From Asticcacaulis sp. MM231 (GTDB lineage Bacteria > Pseudomonadota > Alphaproteobacteria > Caulobacterales > Caulobacteraceae), in contig NZ_OZ075108.1 of NCBI RefSeq assembly GCF_964186625.1, positions 682,001-746,000 on the forward strand: DNA of 64,000 bases. The letters are read 5' to 3'. A model generated the notes under the pieces. It did no database searches and had not been told where the DNA came from. It worked only from the letters and a program-made list of their open reading frames with translations. A program made the translations under genes and the position numbers. Below are positions 39,671-48,527 of the stretch, in pieces; the first letter of the stretch is position 1, and the number at the start of each line of letters is the position of its first letter.

Positions 39671-40592
39671 GGTGGTCGCTCGAACAGCCGCACACCAGCA
39701 TCGCGCTCTCGACCGCGTCCTTGAAACGCATGGAGGCCTCAAGATCATAGGTCAGGTAGAGATCGGGCTCGATCAGTTCCAGTTCCATCAGGCAAAAGCC
39801 GCCGTCCTCGGCGCGCACCATATCGACGCGGGCATAGAGCAGGCGGTCGCGGCCGATGAAGTCGATGGCCGATTGCGCCAGGGCCAGGGCTTCCGGCGGC
39901 GGCGTCAGGGCGCGCAGATGGGCGTCGTAATCGGGCTGGGAGCGGAAGTCACCGGACTTCGGCGTTTTCAGTACGGCGTGGGAGAACTCGCCGACGAAAA
40001 AGATCAGCGACCATTCGCCTTCGGAACGGATCGCCGGCATGAAGGGCTGGATCATGGCTGGCCCGACCGGAACCGCCAGTTTCTTGTCCTCGACGTCGCG
40101 CACGTCGCTCTTCAATTCAGAAAGCGCCTCGCCTTCCCAGATCAGGGTGTTCTTGGCGCCGGCCGAGATCGCCGGCTTGAGCACAAGCGCCTTCTGGCCG
40201 AAATCGGCACGGGCGCGCGCCACATCCTCATCTGTGACGCCCTCGGTGAAGAGGGTAGGGATGATGCGCACGCCGGCCTCGGCGAGATCGCGCAGATAGC
40301 GCTTGTCGACGTTCCAGCTCACGATTTCCGGCGGATTGAAGACGCGGCGCTCGGCGGCGCCCATGGCCGTCATGGCGCCGATAAAGCTGTTGGGCGCGTT
40401 ATGGTAACCCCAGGCCACCAGCGGCAGGATGAGGTCAAAATCCTCCGCGATCGGTTCGGACCATGGCTGATCGAAGATCTCGGCGTCGATGCCGGCCAAG
40501 GCCTCGCGATAGGCATCGAGCACATAGGGCCAGCGGCCATGGTGCGACGGATGGTCAGGATTCGGTGTCAGGATCAGAATACGCTTGCTCAT
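39660..40592 (-). CDS. ATP-grasp protein (RimK/glutathione-synthetase-like)
   Basis: 310 residues from the ATG at 40592 (MSKRILILTPNPDHP). The fold is that of RimK/glutathione synthetase-like ligases: a pre-ATP-grasp domain, VLKPAISAGAKNT (ATP-binding Lys), IQPFMPAI, and FCLMELELIEPDLYL with metal-binding acidic residues near the end. Such enzymes join a carboxylate to an amine. The product is not known; a GNAT gene overlaps its 3' end. Confidence 0.82.
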   Translation of the reverse strand: MSKRILILTPNPDHPSHHGRWPYVLDAYREALAGIDAEIFDQPWSEPIAEDFDLILPLVAWGYHNAPNSFIGAMTAMGAAERRVFNPPEIVSWNVDKRYLRDLAEAGVRIIPTLFTEGVTDEDVARARADFGQKALVLKPAISAGAKNTLIWEGEALSELKSDVRDVEDKKLAVPVGPAMIQPFMPAIRSEGEWSLIFFVGEFSHAVLKTPKSGDFRSQPDYDAHLRALTPPPEALALAQSAIDFIGRDRLLYARVDMVRAEDGGFCLMELELIEPDLYLTYDLEASMRFKDAVESAMLVCGCSSDHHVH

Positions 40593-40650
40593 GGACTCTT
40601 TATTGATCATTAGGTTACGCCATATCAACTGATTTCTGAGGCCCCCTGCC

Positions 40651-41646
40651 ATGACCATCGAATATGACATCACCGCCGTTGGACATGCCATTGTCGATGT
40701 GCTCGCCCCTTCCGATGACGGCTTCCTGAGCAAGCATGATCTGCACAAGGGCTCGATGACCCTGATCGACACGCATCGCGCGCTCAGCCTGTCGGAAGCC
40801 ATGGCCGACAGCGAGATGGCCTCGGGCGGTTCGGCCGGCAATACTATTTCTGGCGCGGCCTCCTTCGGCGCCAAGTGCGCCTATGTCGGCAAGGTGGCGC
40901 ATGACGGCCTGGGTGAATTTTTCAGCAAGGATCTGAAAAAGATGGGCGTGGAGTTCCGCACCCCGGTCCTGCACGATGACCCGACCCCGACCGGCCGCTG
41001 CCTGATCAATGTCACGCCCGATGGCCAGCGCACCATGGCGACCTTCCTGGGCGCCGCCGCGCTGATCAGCCCGAAAGACCTCGACGAGGAGATCATCAAG
41101 GCGTCGCAGATCACCTATCTGGAAGGCTACCTCTTCGATACGCCGTCGGGCCGGGAAACCTTCGCCAAGGCGGCGCAGGTCGCGCGCTCTTCAGGACGCA
41201 AGACCGCCATCACCTTGTCGGATGGCTTTGTCGTCAATCGCTGGCGTGATGACCTGCTGGCCTTTATCGACCGCCATATCGATCTGGTCTTCGCCAACGA
41301 AACCGAACTGCTGGCCCTTTTTCAGACCGACGACTTCTTCAAGGCGCTGCGTTATCTGCGCGGCAAGACCGAACTCGCCTTCGTGACGCGCGGCGCCGAA
41401 GGTTCGGTGGTGGCCAAGCTCGATGATATCCACACCATCGCCGCCTCGCCGGTCGATAAGGTGGTCGATACCACCGGCGCCGGTGACCAATATGCCGCAG
41501 GCGTGCTGTTTGGTCTGACGCAAGGCCTGCACGTCACGGTCTGCGGTCAGTTGGGCTCACTGGCGGCGGCGGAAGTGATCGGCCACTATGGCCCGCGTTC
41601 GCAGGTGTCGCTGAAGGCGCTGGCGACTGAAAAGGGACTGATCTGA
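40651..41646 (+). CDS. PfkB-family adenosine kinase
   Basis: 331 residues. It should phosphorylate adenosine (or a related sugar/nucleoside) with ATP. The N-terminal GGSAGNTISGAASFGAK and the C-terminal DTTGAGDQYAAGVLFGL (anion hole and catalytic Asp) are the two PfkB signatures. The overall pattern matches bacterial adenosine kinase-like proteins. The stop TGA overlaps the next ATG by one base (TGATG). Confidence 0.87.
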   Translation: MTIEYDITAVGHAIVDVLAPSDDGFLSKHDLHKGSMTLIDTHRALSLSEAMADSEMASGGSAGNTISGAASFGAKCAYVGKVAHDGLGEFFSKDLKKMGVEFRTPVLHDDPTPTGRCLINVTPDGQRTMATFLGAAALISPKDLDEEIIKASQITYLEGYLFDTPSGRETFAKAAQVARSSGRKTAITLSDGFVVNRWRDDLLAFIDRHIDLVFANETELLALFQTDDFFKALRYLRGKTELAFVTRGAEGSVVAKLDDIHTIAASPVDKVVDTTGAGDQYAAGVLFGLTQGLHVTVCGQLGSLAAAEVIGHYGPRSQVSLKALATEKGLI

Positions 41647-41831
41647 TGTCGGCGCCAGTAGATTTAAAGCTGCTGGAGTCAGACAGTTCTGATTGGGAAC
41701 AACTGTTTTTGCGTGAGCAAACGGGTGAGTTTGTTGAAAAGTCTTATCCGAATGGTGAAATGCATGGGGGCGGACCAGTTCGGTATCAAACCGTGACCGA
41801 AGCTTATGCACGCGAGAAATACAGCTTTTAA
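41646..41831 (+). CDS. Small Imm27-like protein
   Basis: 61 residues, coupled to the adenosine kinase through TGATG. The compact motif GEFVEKSYPNGEMHGGGPVR resembles the EMHGGGP core of the Imm27 immunity family as I recall it; this is recognition by eye. Immunity proteins block a cognate toxin, but no polymorphic toxin is in the window, so this may be an orphan or a domain with another use. The stop lies 3 bases from the convergent Smr gene's stop. Confidence 0.6.
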   Translation: MSAPVDLKLLESDSSDWEQLFLREQTGEFVEKSYPNGEMHGGGPVRYQTVTEAYAREKYSF

Positions 41832-41834
41832 CAA

Positions 41835-42410
41835 CTAGCTTCTCCGCTTAAGCGCCACATAAAGCGCGCCGGTGCCGCCATGGCGGGCGTGGGCCTGGCT
41901 GATGCCGGCGACGATATGGCCGAGCGCCGGGTCGGCCAGCCATTCGGGCGCAAAGCGTTTTAGGATGCCGGTTTCCGATATACCCTTGCCGGTGATGACC
42001 AGGATGGCGCGATAATCATTGGCATAGGCCTGCTGCACAAAGGCCTTGAGACGCGCTTCGGCGGCGAAGGCATTGAGACCATGAAGATCAAGGCGGGCCT
42101 CGATCGGATCGCGTTCGCGGCTGATGCGGCGCTTGCGTTTCGGCTCGATCGGATCGGGGGCATAGTCGGCGGCGCGGGTGATGGTGAAGCCGCCGGTGGG
42201 TTTCAGCGATTGGCCGAGTTTGAAGGGTGTCAACGGCGCTGGCGCAGGTTTGGCCGCGGTCATTTCACCCGGCATATCGGCGATGCGCACTGTTTCGGTT
42301 TTGGCGTCCTCTTTAAGCTCCGGCGTGCGCGTCGGTTTGTGCGGCCGCACGGTCGCTGTCACCAGCGCCCACAGCCGCAAATCCTCTGCCTTGAAACCGA
42401 ACCGTGCCAT
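41835..42410 (-). CDS. Smr-domain protein
   Basis: 191 residues from the ATG at 42410 (MARFGFKAEDLRLWALVTATVRP). The Smr nuclease-like domain occupies the C-terminal half: LDLHGLNAFAAEARLKAFVQ, VITGKG, and GGTGALYVALKR. Small stand-alone Smr proteins act on RNA or DNA, for example at stalled ribosomes. The N-terminal half is a disordered linker rich in Pro, Lys and Ala. Confidence 0.87.
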   Translation of the reverse strand: MARFGFKAEDLRLWALVTATVRPHKPTRTPELKEDAKTETVRIADMPGEMTAAKPAPAPLTPFKLGQSLKPTGGFTITRAADYAPDPIEPKRKRRISRERDPIEARLDLHGLNAFAAEARLKAFVQQAYANDYRAILVITGKGISETGILKRFAPEWLADPALGHIVAGISQAHARHGGTGALYVALKRRS

Positions 42411-42588
42411 GAACCTGCGCGCGTAAAAGCAAGAAAACCTACCACCGCCACATCTCACCGCTACGCGGCTCGTGCGGTCCCATGGCTTGCGAAAGCTATA
42501 CTTTCGCTGACGCCAAACCCCGAAAAGGCGGTGAGGTGCAAAGAGATTATATCTTACTTGATGATCCCGGCCAAAGGCTACCGATTTA

Positions 42589-45171
42589 TTAGAACTCTTC
42601 CGACTGGAAGGCTTGCAATTGGCGGGTCAGGCGTTCGCCGCGCTTGCCGGCAACTAAAGCGGCTTCGGACAGGCGGCGGATGCTTTCCGGACTATCGCCC
42701 TGTCGCGCCATGATTTCCAGCGCACCGTTGATGACGCCGAGCATCTGGGCGAAATCCTGCGCCACATCGCCGGTCAGACGTCCCACAGTCTCAAAGCGCT
42801 GGGCATGGCCCAAAGCCTCGTTAAGCTGATCGACGCGGGCGGTCATTTCGGCCTGTTTGGCCTGCGACTTGGTAAGCAGGGTCTCCAGATCGCTCAGGCG
42901 CGTTTCCAGCGCAGCGTGATCGACCACCGGCATCGCCGCCAGCTTGCCTTGCGCGTCGTCATAGGCCGCCTGCCACTTGACGATATCGTGCTGCGCCGCG
43001 GCCAGCTTGGCCTCCCAGGCGCTGACATCGGGCTCCGGCGCCGGCGTATTGAGCAGGGCCTCGTGTTTGGCCTGCAGATCGGTATGACGCACGGCCACCT
43101 GTTCGAGCGCCGATTGCAAAGCCTGGATGCGGTCCTCGTGCTGGCTGTAATCCGGCGCCGGCGCCGGCGTTTCCGCCAGGGCCTGATAGCGGCGGGCCAA
43201 CTCGACCTGCTGCTTTTGCAGGGTTTCCAGCTCGGCCTGCAGGCGGGCATTGCGCGCTTCGTGCTCGCTGTAATCGGGTTGTGGCGCGGGTGTATTGCGC
43301 AGAGCGTCGAGTTCGCTTTCAAGGGCGGCTTGGGCCGCGCGGGCCATGTCCAGTTCGGCGCTCATCTCGGCAAGGCGCTGTGTATCGACAGGTTCAGGCT
43401 CGGGCACGGCCACCGGCTTGGCGAAGATGATCTCATCTAGTTGTAGTTGAAGCGCGCTGTGGCGGCTCTCAGCTTGTTCGAGATCGCTTTTCGCGGCATC
43501 AAGTTGCGCCTTGAGCGCGGCGTTCTCGGCCACCACCAGCGGATCGGGTTCATGGACGATGACGGGATCGGGCAGGGACACAGGCGCCTGCCACTCATAG
43601 GGCGTCGGGGCCTCTTCAAGGGCCTTGGCACGGGCGGCGGCTACAGCCTCGGCCACAGCTTGGGCAAGCGCCAGATCATGTTCACGGACGGCTGCGAGAC
43701 GCGCGGCTTCCAGTTCGGCCGCGTGCTGGTTGCGGGCCTCAGCGAGGGCGGCTTCATGCGCTTCTTCGCGCGCCTTGAGCACGGCGGCTTCAAGCTCGGC
43801 TTCGGTAATGCCGGTCGTCTGAATAACGGGCTCGACCGCGGCCGCAGGGGCTTCTGTCTGTTTCCATGCTGTGCAATCGAAGGCGACGCCGTAGATTTGC
43901 TTCTTGCCGTCCACGATCTTCGACTGGCCTTCGATCGCGATCCAGCGCACTGAGCCGTCCTTGCGTGTCACCTGGATATCGAGCGCCAGATGATCGCTTT
44001 CGCCCGACATAAGCTGGGTGAAGGCGACATTGGCCAAGGCCTGATCGGCCTCGGAAATCAGGGTGGGGCCACCGACATAGTCACGGCCAATCAGCGCCAT
44101 CATGCCGGCGTCCTCGACAATGGTATCGGCCTCGGCATCATACTGCCAGGTGCCGACGCCGAGCGCGGCGCGGGCGTCTTCAGCAAGGCGGTGGTCGGTC
44201 AGTTCCTGCGCGTCATCGTCATTGAGCGTGGACACAGGGGCGATGCGCGGCGCGGAAATGCCGGGCATGGCCATAACGGTCAGGCCGCGCTCGCCGCCTT
44301 CGTGGGTGCGGACCAGCCAGGCGGTAACCGTGGCCGGCTGAGGCTCACCGCCCGGCGTTTTCAGGGTCAGGGTGAGCGAAATCTGGGTATGCGGCGAGGC
44401 TTCGTCCTGCAACTCGCCAAGATAATCGACCGCCTTCTGGAAATCAGCGTCATCGACGAAGAACTGCGTCCAGTTTTGGCCCAGCGCCTGCTCGCGCTTG
44501 AGATCGAAGGCATCGAGCGCGGCGTTGTTGATATCGACGATCTGCGCCTTGGTATCGAGGCCCCAGAAGGGAAGGGTAGAAGCGGCGAACCAGTGGCCGC
44601 GCCACAGGCCGTTCAGATCGTCCACGCCCTCGCCGGAAGAGGTTTCGAGTTCGACCATGGCCGAGGTCGAGCCGATGACCTCGCCGGCGCCGTTCATGAT
44701 CGGCATGGAGGTGACGCTGACCAGCACTTTTTCGTGGCTGCCGTGATTGGTCAGCAGGTGCTGGAAGCCCTTGACCGTCTGGCCGCGCAAGGTGCGGGCG
44801 ATCGGCATGAGGTCGGCGGGAATGACGCGGCCATCGGGGTAGGCGATGCCCCAGGTGGCGGAATGGAAACGCAGGCCGATCAGCTCGGAATCCTTGCGGC
44901 CGAGAAGCTGGTGCGCGGTCTTGTTGGCGAAGGTGAACTTGCCGCTGACATCGGTTTCAACCAGGGCCACCGGCACGGCATTGAGCACGTTGAACATGCG
45001 GCGTTCCAGGGTGTCGATCTTGCGTTCGGCCTTGAACAAAAGATCCTGAAACTGACGGACCTGAAATGACTTCAGTGAGGCAATCACGCCACCGATGATC
45101 GACAGGGCGAGCAGGATGAAAGCCGCGACCCCAAGCAGCGCGATCAGATCATGCTCATTCTGCAACAACAT
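42589..45171 (-). CDS. PAS / coiled-coil protein with degenerate histidine-kinase helix
   Basis: 860 residues. One membrane helix (about 8-35), three PAS-like domains (about 60-175, 190-310, 340-440), a long Ala/Glu/Gln coiled coil (450-780) with three repeated Pro spacers (NTPAPQPDYSEHE, ETPAPAPDYSQHE, NTPAPEPDVSAWE), then a HisKA-type helix pair: RFETVGRLTGDVAQDFAQML at about 791-810. The phosphorylated His (usually VAHDF) is Gln805, and no ATPase domain follows; the frame ends cleanly at QSEEF. So it cannot autophosphorylate and may act as a scaffold or dimer partner (inference), recalling DivL, which has Tyr for His. Confidence 0.75.
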   Translation of the reverse strand: MLLQNEHDLIALLGVAAFILLALSIIGGVIASLKSFQVRQFQDLLFKAERKIDTLERRMFNVLNAVPVALVETDVSGKFTFANKTAHQLLGRKDSELIGLRFHSATWGIAYPDGRVIPADLMPIARTLRGQTVKGFQHLLTNHGSHEKVLVSVTSMPIMNGAGEVIGSTSAMVELETSSGEGVDDLNGLWRGHWFAASTLPFWGLDTKAQIVDINNAALDAFDLKREQALGQNWTQFFVDDADFQKAVDYLGELQDEASPHTQISLTLTLKTPGGEPQPATVTAWLVRTHEGGERGLTVMAMPGISAPRIAPVSTLNDDDAQELTDHRLAEDARAALGVGTWQYDAEADTIVEDAGMMALIGRDYVGGPTLISEADQALANVAFTQLMSGESDHLALDIQVTRKDGSVRWIAIEGQSKIVDGKKQIYGVAFDCTAWKQTEAPAAAVEPVIQTTGITEAELEAAVLKAREEAHEAALAEARNQHAAELEAARLAAVREHDLALAQAVAEAVAAARAKALEEAPTPYEWQAPVSLPDPVIVHEPDPLVVAENAALKAQLDAAKSDLEQAESRHSALQLQLDEIIFAKPVAVPEPEPVDTQRLAEMSAELDMARAAQAALESELDALRNTPAPQPDYSEHEARNARLQAELETLQKQQVELARRYQALAETPAPAPDYSQHEDRIQALQSALEQVAVRHTDLQAKHEALLNTPAPEPDVSAWEAKLAAAQHDIVKWQAAYDDAQGKLAAMPVVDHAALETRLSDLETLLTKSQAKQAEMTARVDQLNEALGHAQRFETVGRLTGDVAQDFAQMLGVINGALEIMARQGDSPESIRRLSEAALVAGKRGERLTRQLQAFQSEEF

Positions 45172-45378
45172 ACAACAACCCTACCTCAAAACCCCTACCG
45201 CCGGCGCGCCATTCTGCTACAGGCGCGGCCCGTCAGCCGTATGACAGCAAGTTCCGTGCCTGCGTCTTCGGGCCAACCGGCATAATCTTGCCGGAACACA
45301 GTGGCATGGCAACCGCTTAAGACAAAGAGGCGAATTACATTACGCTCAAGGGAACGCCGCACGAGCAGCGGCGGGCCA

Positions 45379-46455
45379 CTACACGCCGAGTAAGGACAGC
45401 ATCAGGAAGGTGGCGAACAGCACGAAGTGCGTGGCGCCTTCGATGGCATTGGTTTCGCCATCGTTGAGATTAATGCTCGCCACCAGAAGCGTCAGCGCCG
45501 TCATTACCGTCTGCACCGGCGTGAGTGCCATATGGATCGGCTGGTTGTTCATCAGGGCCATGATCTCGATGGCCGGCACGGTCAGGATGACGGTCGAGAG
45601 CGAGGCGCCGAGCGCGATATTGACCACGGGCTGCATCCGATTGGCCAGGGCGGCGCGCAGGGCGGTGAGAATTTCCGGGCTGGCCGAGATGGTGGCGACC
45701 AGAAGGGCGGCCACGATCGGCGGCACGCCGGTGCCGCTCAGGCCCGTATCCATGGTCTTGGCCATGACCTCGGCCAGGGCGCCGATCAGCACGACGCCGA
45801 CGATCAAAAAGGTGCCGGAAACGCGCGCGCTGCCGGTGTGCTTGTGGTCGGCATCACCCGTGCCGGCATAGCTGTAGCTGAAGAAATAGCTGTGGCGCGT
45901 GGTCTGGAGGCGCAGGAAAACGCTGTAAAGCAGCAGCATGATTCCGATGGTGAAGACCGAATAGATGCGCCAGTGATCCTGTGGAATGAACTCCGGCACG
46001 ATCATGGACACGCCCATGCCGGTCATGATCATGACCACATAGGTGTTGCCGGAATCGACATTGTAGGGCTGCTCACCGTAGCGCAGGCCGCCCAGGATAG
46101 CGGCGAGGCCAAGGATGCCGTTCATATCCAGCATGACCGCCGAATAGATGGTGTCACGCGCCAGCGTTGGCGAAGAGGTATGGCTCAGCATCATGATCAG
46201 GATGATGACCTCGACCAGTACGGCCGACAGGGTCAGGATCATGGTCCCGTAGGGTTCGCCGACCTTTTCCGCTAGCACCTCGGCATGGTGGGCCACGCGC
46301 AGCGACACCATGATGATGACGCCGATCAGGGTCAGGCCGGCGATGAGCGACGCGACCTGTCCGAGTTCGAGGATGGTGTGTTCGAGCGAAAAGGCGATCG
46401 CGGCCATGATGGCGCCGATCAGCAGGTTCTTTTCTTGTCTTATAAGGCTAAGCAT
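45379..46455 (-). CDS. ChaA-type calcium/sodium:proton antiporter
   Basis: 358 residues from the ATG at 46455 (an ATG at 46482 is possible). Ten or eleven membrane helices. The two cation-exchanger repeats are visible as VGEPYGTMILTLSAVLVEVI and VAALLVATISASPEILTAL, each with the buried acidic residue. A short His-containing loop (DADHKHTG) lies in the middle. Related to Rhizobium y4hA and E. coli ChaA, which export Ca2+, Na+ or K+ in exchange for protons. Confidence 0.87.
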   Translation of the reverse strand: MLSLIRQEKNLLIGAIMAAIAFSLEHTILELGQVASLIAGLTLIGVIIMVSLRVAHHAEVLAEKVGEPYGTMILTLSAVLVEVIILIMMLSHTSSPTLARDTIYSAVMLDMNGILGLAAILGGLRYGEQPYNVDSGNTYVVMIMTGMGVSMIVPEFIPQDHWRIYSVFTIGIMLLLYSVFLRLQTTRHSYFFSYSYAGTGDADHKHTGSARVSGTFLIVGVVLIGALAEVMAKTMDTGLSGTGVPPIVAALLVATISASPEILTALRAALANRMQPVVNIALGASLSTVILTVPAIEIMALMNNQPIHMALTPVQTVMTALTLLVASINLNDGETNAIEGATHFVLFATFLMLSLLGV

Positions 46456-46501
46456 GGCGGCTCTTAAACGCTGGCCCGCCATAAAATGTCAAGGGGAGCG
46501 T

Positions 46502-46780
46502 CTACAGCCAGATGGTGGCAGCGGGTTTACGCGCATATTGGCTGCGGATCTTATGCACCTCGGCCTTGAGCGCGGCCTTCATACGGTGGCTGGAAAGGCC
46601 CGCCCCGTGCTGAAACAGGGTCTCGATAAAATCGTACATGTCGCCGATCTGCGGACCTGTGGTGAAGCTGAGCAGGTCTGTGCGGATCAATTGCTTGAGG
46701 GCGGCGCAGGCCACATCCGGATCGGTCAAGCGCTGGTCGAGCTTCTTGAATACGCCGTCTATCTCCTGATCGAGGTCCAT
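46502..46780 (-). CDS. Small helical protein of unknown function
   Basis: 92 residues. A strong ribosome binding site (AAAAGGAG) stands before the ATG at 46780. The protein is helical, acidic at the start (MDLDQEIDGVFKKLDQRL) and basic near the end (RSQYARKPA). No family recognised. It precedes the antiporter gene on the same strand with a gap of about 46 bases and may be transcribed with it. Confidence 0.62.
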   Translation of the reverse strand: MDLDQEIDGVFKKLDQRLTDPDVACAALKQLIRTDLLSFTTGPQIGDMYDFIETLFQHGAGLSSHRMKAALKAEVHKIRSQYARKPAATIWL

Positions 46781-47050
46781 CTATCGCTCCTTTTATGCAA
46801 GCCGACATAGCTAGGGGGCGGGGTGTAAAATTGCGATGAGGTTGCCAGGTTAAACGGGGCTTAACCGAGGAGGAGCTTATTGTCTTCCTGGGCGATGCGC
46901 TGGATTGTTTCGAGGGCGCCGCCATGGTCGCTCCGTCGGGCAAGTCGGCTTTGTTTGAAGTGCTGAGCTTTATGAAGCTTTAGGCCCAAACGCAAAAAGC
47001 AGCCACGAGGGCTGCTTTTTATTTGTGTTCCATATCCTCAAGAAGAGGAT
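46781..47050. other. Intergenic region with terminator before tRNA-Gly
   Basis: About 270 bases. Apart from the terminator at 46994-47023 it holds a short plus-strand open frame ending at 46983 (about 50 codons, GGAGGAG near 46875), which has no recognised product. Nothing else is seen. Confidence 0.4.
46994..47023 (-). terminator. Intrinsic terminator downstream of tRNA-Gly
   Basis: AAAAAGCAGCC (46994-47004), a 5-base loop, GGCTGCTTTTT (47010-47020): an 11-base perfect stem with T5 on both strands. It lies about 30 bases after the 3' end of the minus-strand tRNA gene, the right place for its terminator. Confidence 0.88.
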
Positions 47051-47125
47051 TGGAGCGGGCGAAGAGGATCGAACTCTCGACATCGACCTTGGCAAGGTCG
47101 CGCTCTACCGCTGAGCTACGCCCGC
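47051..47125 (-). tRNA. tRNA-Gly (anticodon GCC)
   Basis: Read on the minus strand it begins GCGGGCGTAGCTCAGCGG and ends CGCCCGCTCCA, so the acceptor stem pairs 7 of 7 and the CCA end is encoded. The anticodon stem CGACC/GGTCG encloses TTGCCAA, giving anticodon GCC. The T-arm has GTTCGATCC. It reads GGC and GGU glycine codons. Confidence 0.97.
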
Positions 47126-47249
47126 TTGCATCCGTTGGTGAGGTGTTTGCCTCACCGCGAGGTCGGCCTTATAGACGGAAGGTCGTTTTCAATGCAAGTG
47201 CCTATTTGCGGAAACCTGTGAAAAACTTTTTTAATAAGAAAGAAAACAA

Positions 47250-47310
47250 GAAACCCCACCACCACGCCGCAAGGGCGGCGCGGTCCCCCTCCCCACCATA
47301 GGTGGGGAGG
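47250..47310. repeat. Composite hairpin repeat (variant copy)
   Basis: It begins with the same GAAACCCCACCACC block as the hairpins at 33407 and 59395, then has GCCGCAAGGGCGGC, and ends with a different perfect hairpin: CCTCCCCACC, ATA, GGTGGGGAGG (47288-47310). The second arm of the parent hairpin is missing. It lies after the hydroxyacid dehydrogenase gene and may help end its transcript. Confidence 0.6.
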
Positions 47311-47318
47311 TACAAGTA

Positions 47319-48305
47319 TTACAGCATCGCCGGAATAACGCGGTCGGGCGGACGGTGGCCGTCCTGATGCGTCTTGATGTTGAGGATCACCCGGTCGCCC
47401 ATATCCTGACGCGCCTCGATGGTGGAGGAGGCCATATGCGGCAGCAGGATGGCGTTGGGCAGGCCGATCAGTTCCGGATTGATCGCCGGCTCGCGTTCAT
47501 AGACATCGAGCCCCACGCCGGCGATCTGCTTGTTGCGCAGCATGGCGGCCAGGGCCCGTTCATCAACAATCTGGCCGCGCGCCGTATTGACCAGAATGGC
47601 GTGCGGCTGCAGCTTCGACAGCCGTTCGGTATTCAGCAGATGGTGGGTGCCGGCGCCGCCCGGCGCATTGATCGACACGACGTCCATGCGTGACAGCATC
47701 TGGTCGAGATCGTCCCAGTAGGTGGCGCCCAGTTCATCGGACACCCGCGCTGACACCGGCTTGCGGTTATGATAGTGCACGCTCATGCCGAAGGCGCGGG
47801 CGCGTCGGGCCAGGGCCTGACCGATGCGGCCCATGCCGATGATGCCCAGGCGTTTGCCGAAGATGCGGCGGCCCAGCATAAAGGTGGGCGACCAGGCGGA
47901 GAACTCACCCTTCTGCACCAGTTCAGCGCCTTCGACGAAGCGGCGCGACACGGCCATGATCAGGCCCATGGTCATTTCGGCGGTATCCTCGGTCAGCACG
48001 CCCGGCGTGTTGGTGACCATGATGCCTTTTTCCGTGGCGGCGTTGATATCGATATGATCGTAGCCGACGCCGAAATTGGCGATCATCTTGAGGCGGTCGC
48101 CACAGTTGGCGAAAAATTCGGCATCGATCGGATCGTTGATCGAGGTCACCAGCACGTCGCAATCGCGTGCGGCTTCGATCATGCGGTCGCGTGGCATCGG
48201 CGACATGAACAGCCACAGGGTGGTGTTGAACAACTCGCGCATCCGCGTCTCGACCGCGTCGGGCAGCTTGATGGTGAGGATGACCTTGAGTTTTGCAGTG
48301 CTCAT
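47319..48305 (-). CDS. D-2-hydroxyacid dehydrogenase (glyoxylate/hydroxypyruvate reductase type)
   Basis: 328 residues. NAD(P)-binding motif GIIGMGRIGQALARRARAFG; catalytic Arg in NTARGQIVDE, Glu in DVYEREP, and His in LPHMASS, so all three active residues are kept. It resembles GyaR-type glyoxylate reductases, which reduce glyoxylate or hydroxypyruvate. Single gene. Confidence 0.92.
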   Translation of the reverse strand: MSTAKLKVILTIKLPDAVETRMRELFNTTLWLFMSPMPRDRMIEAARDCDVLVTSINDPIDAEFFANCGDRLKMIANFGVGYDHIDINAATEKGIMVTNTPGVLTEDTAEMTMGLIMAVSRRFVEGAELVQKGEFSAWSPTFMLGRRIFGKRLGIIGMGRIGQALARRARAFGMSVHYHNRKPVSARVSDELGATYWDDLDQMLSRMDVVSINAPGGAGTHHLLNTERLSKLQPHAILVNTARGQIVDERALAAMLRNKQIAGVGLDVYEREPAINPELIGLPNAILLPHMASSTIEARQDMGDRVILNIKTHQDGHRPPDRVIPAML

Positions 48306-48527
48306 CTATGCCTTTATTCGTTTTGAAGCGTTATCGTCGGCAGATTCGGACCCTTTCCCTCAGGCCTTGGCTGCCGCCGGGCGTGTTCGCCCGTTTTTCT
48401 TTGGAACGCGGTTAGCATTCCATTAACCAAATCTGAACCCTTGCGGGACATCATGGCGGCTTGCCGCGACCGGCCTTTGGCCTGGCCGCACTTACAGCCG
48501 TCCTCCTCCGTAACAGTTATATCCGAT

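Noticed and set aside
43990..45069. Long open frame antisense to the PAS protein
   Set aside because: Shadow of a repetitive Ala/Glu-rich gene; no start signal.
46830..46983. Short plus-strand frame ending FEVLSFMKL
   Set aside because: A GGAGGAG lies inside it and the C-terminal part looks protein-like, but no sensible start and no known family; left as unproven.
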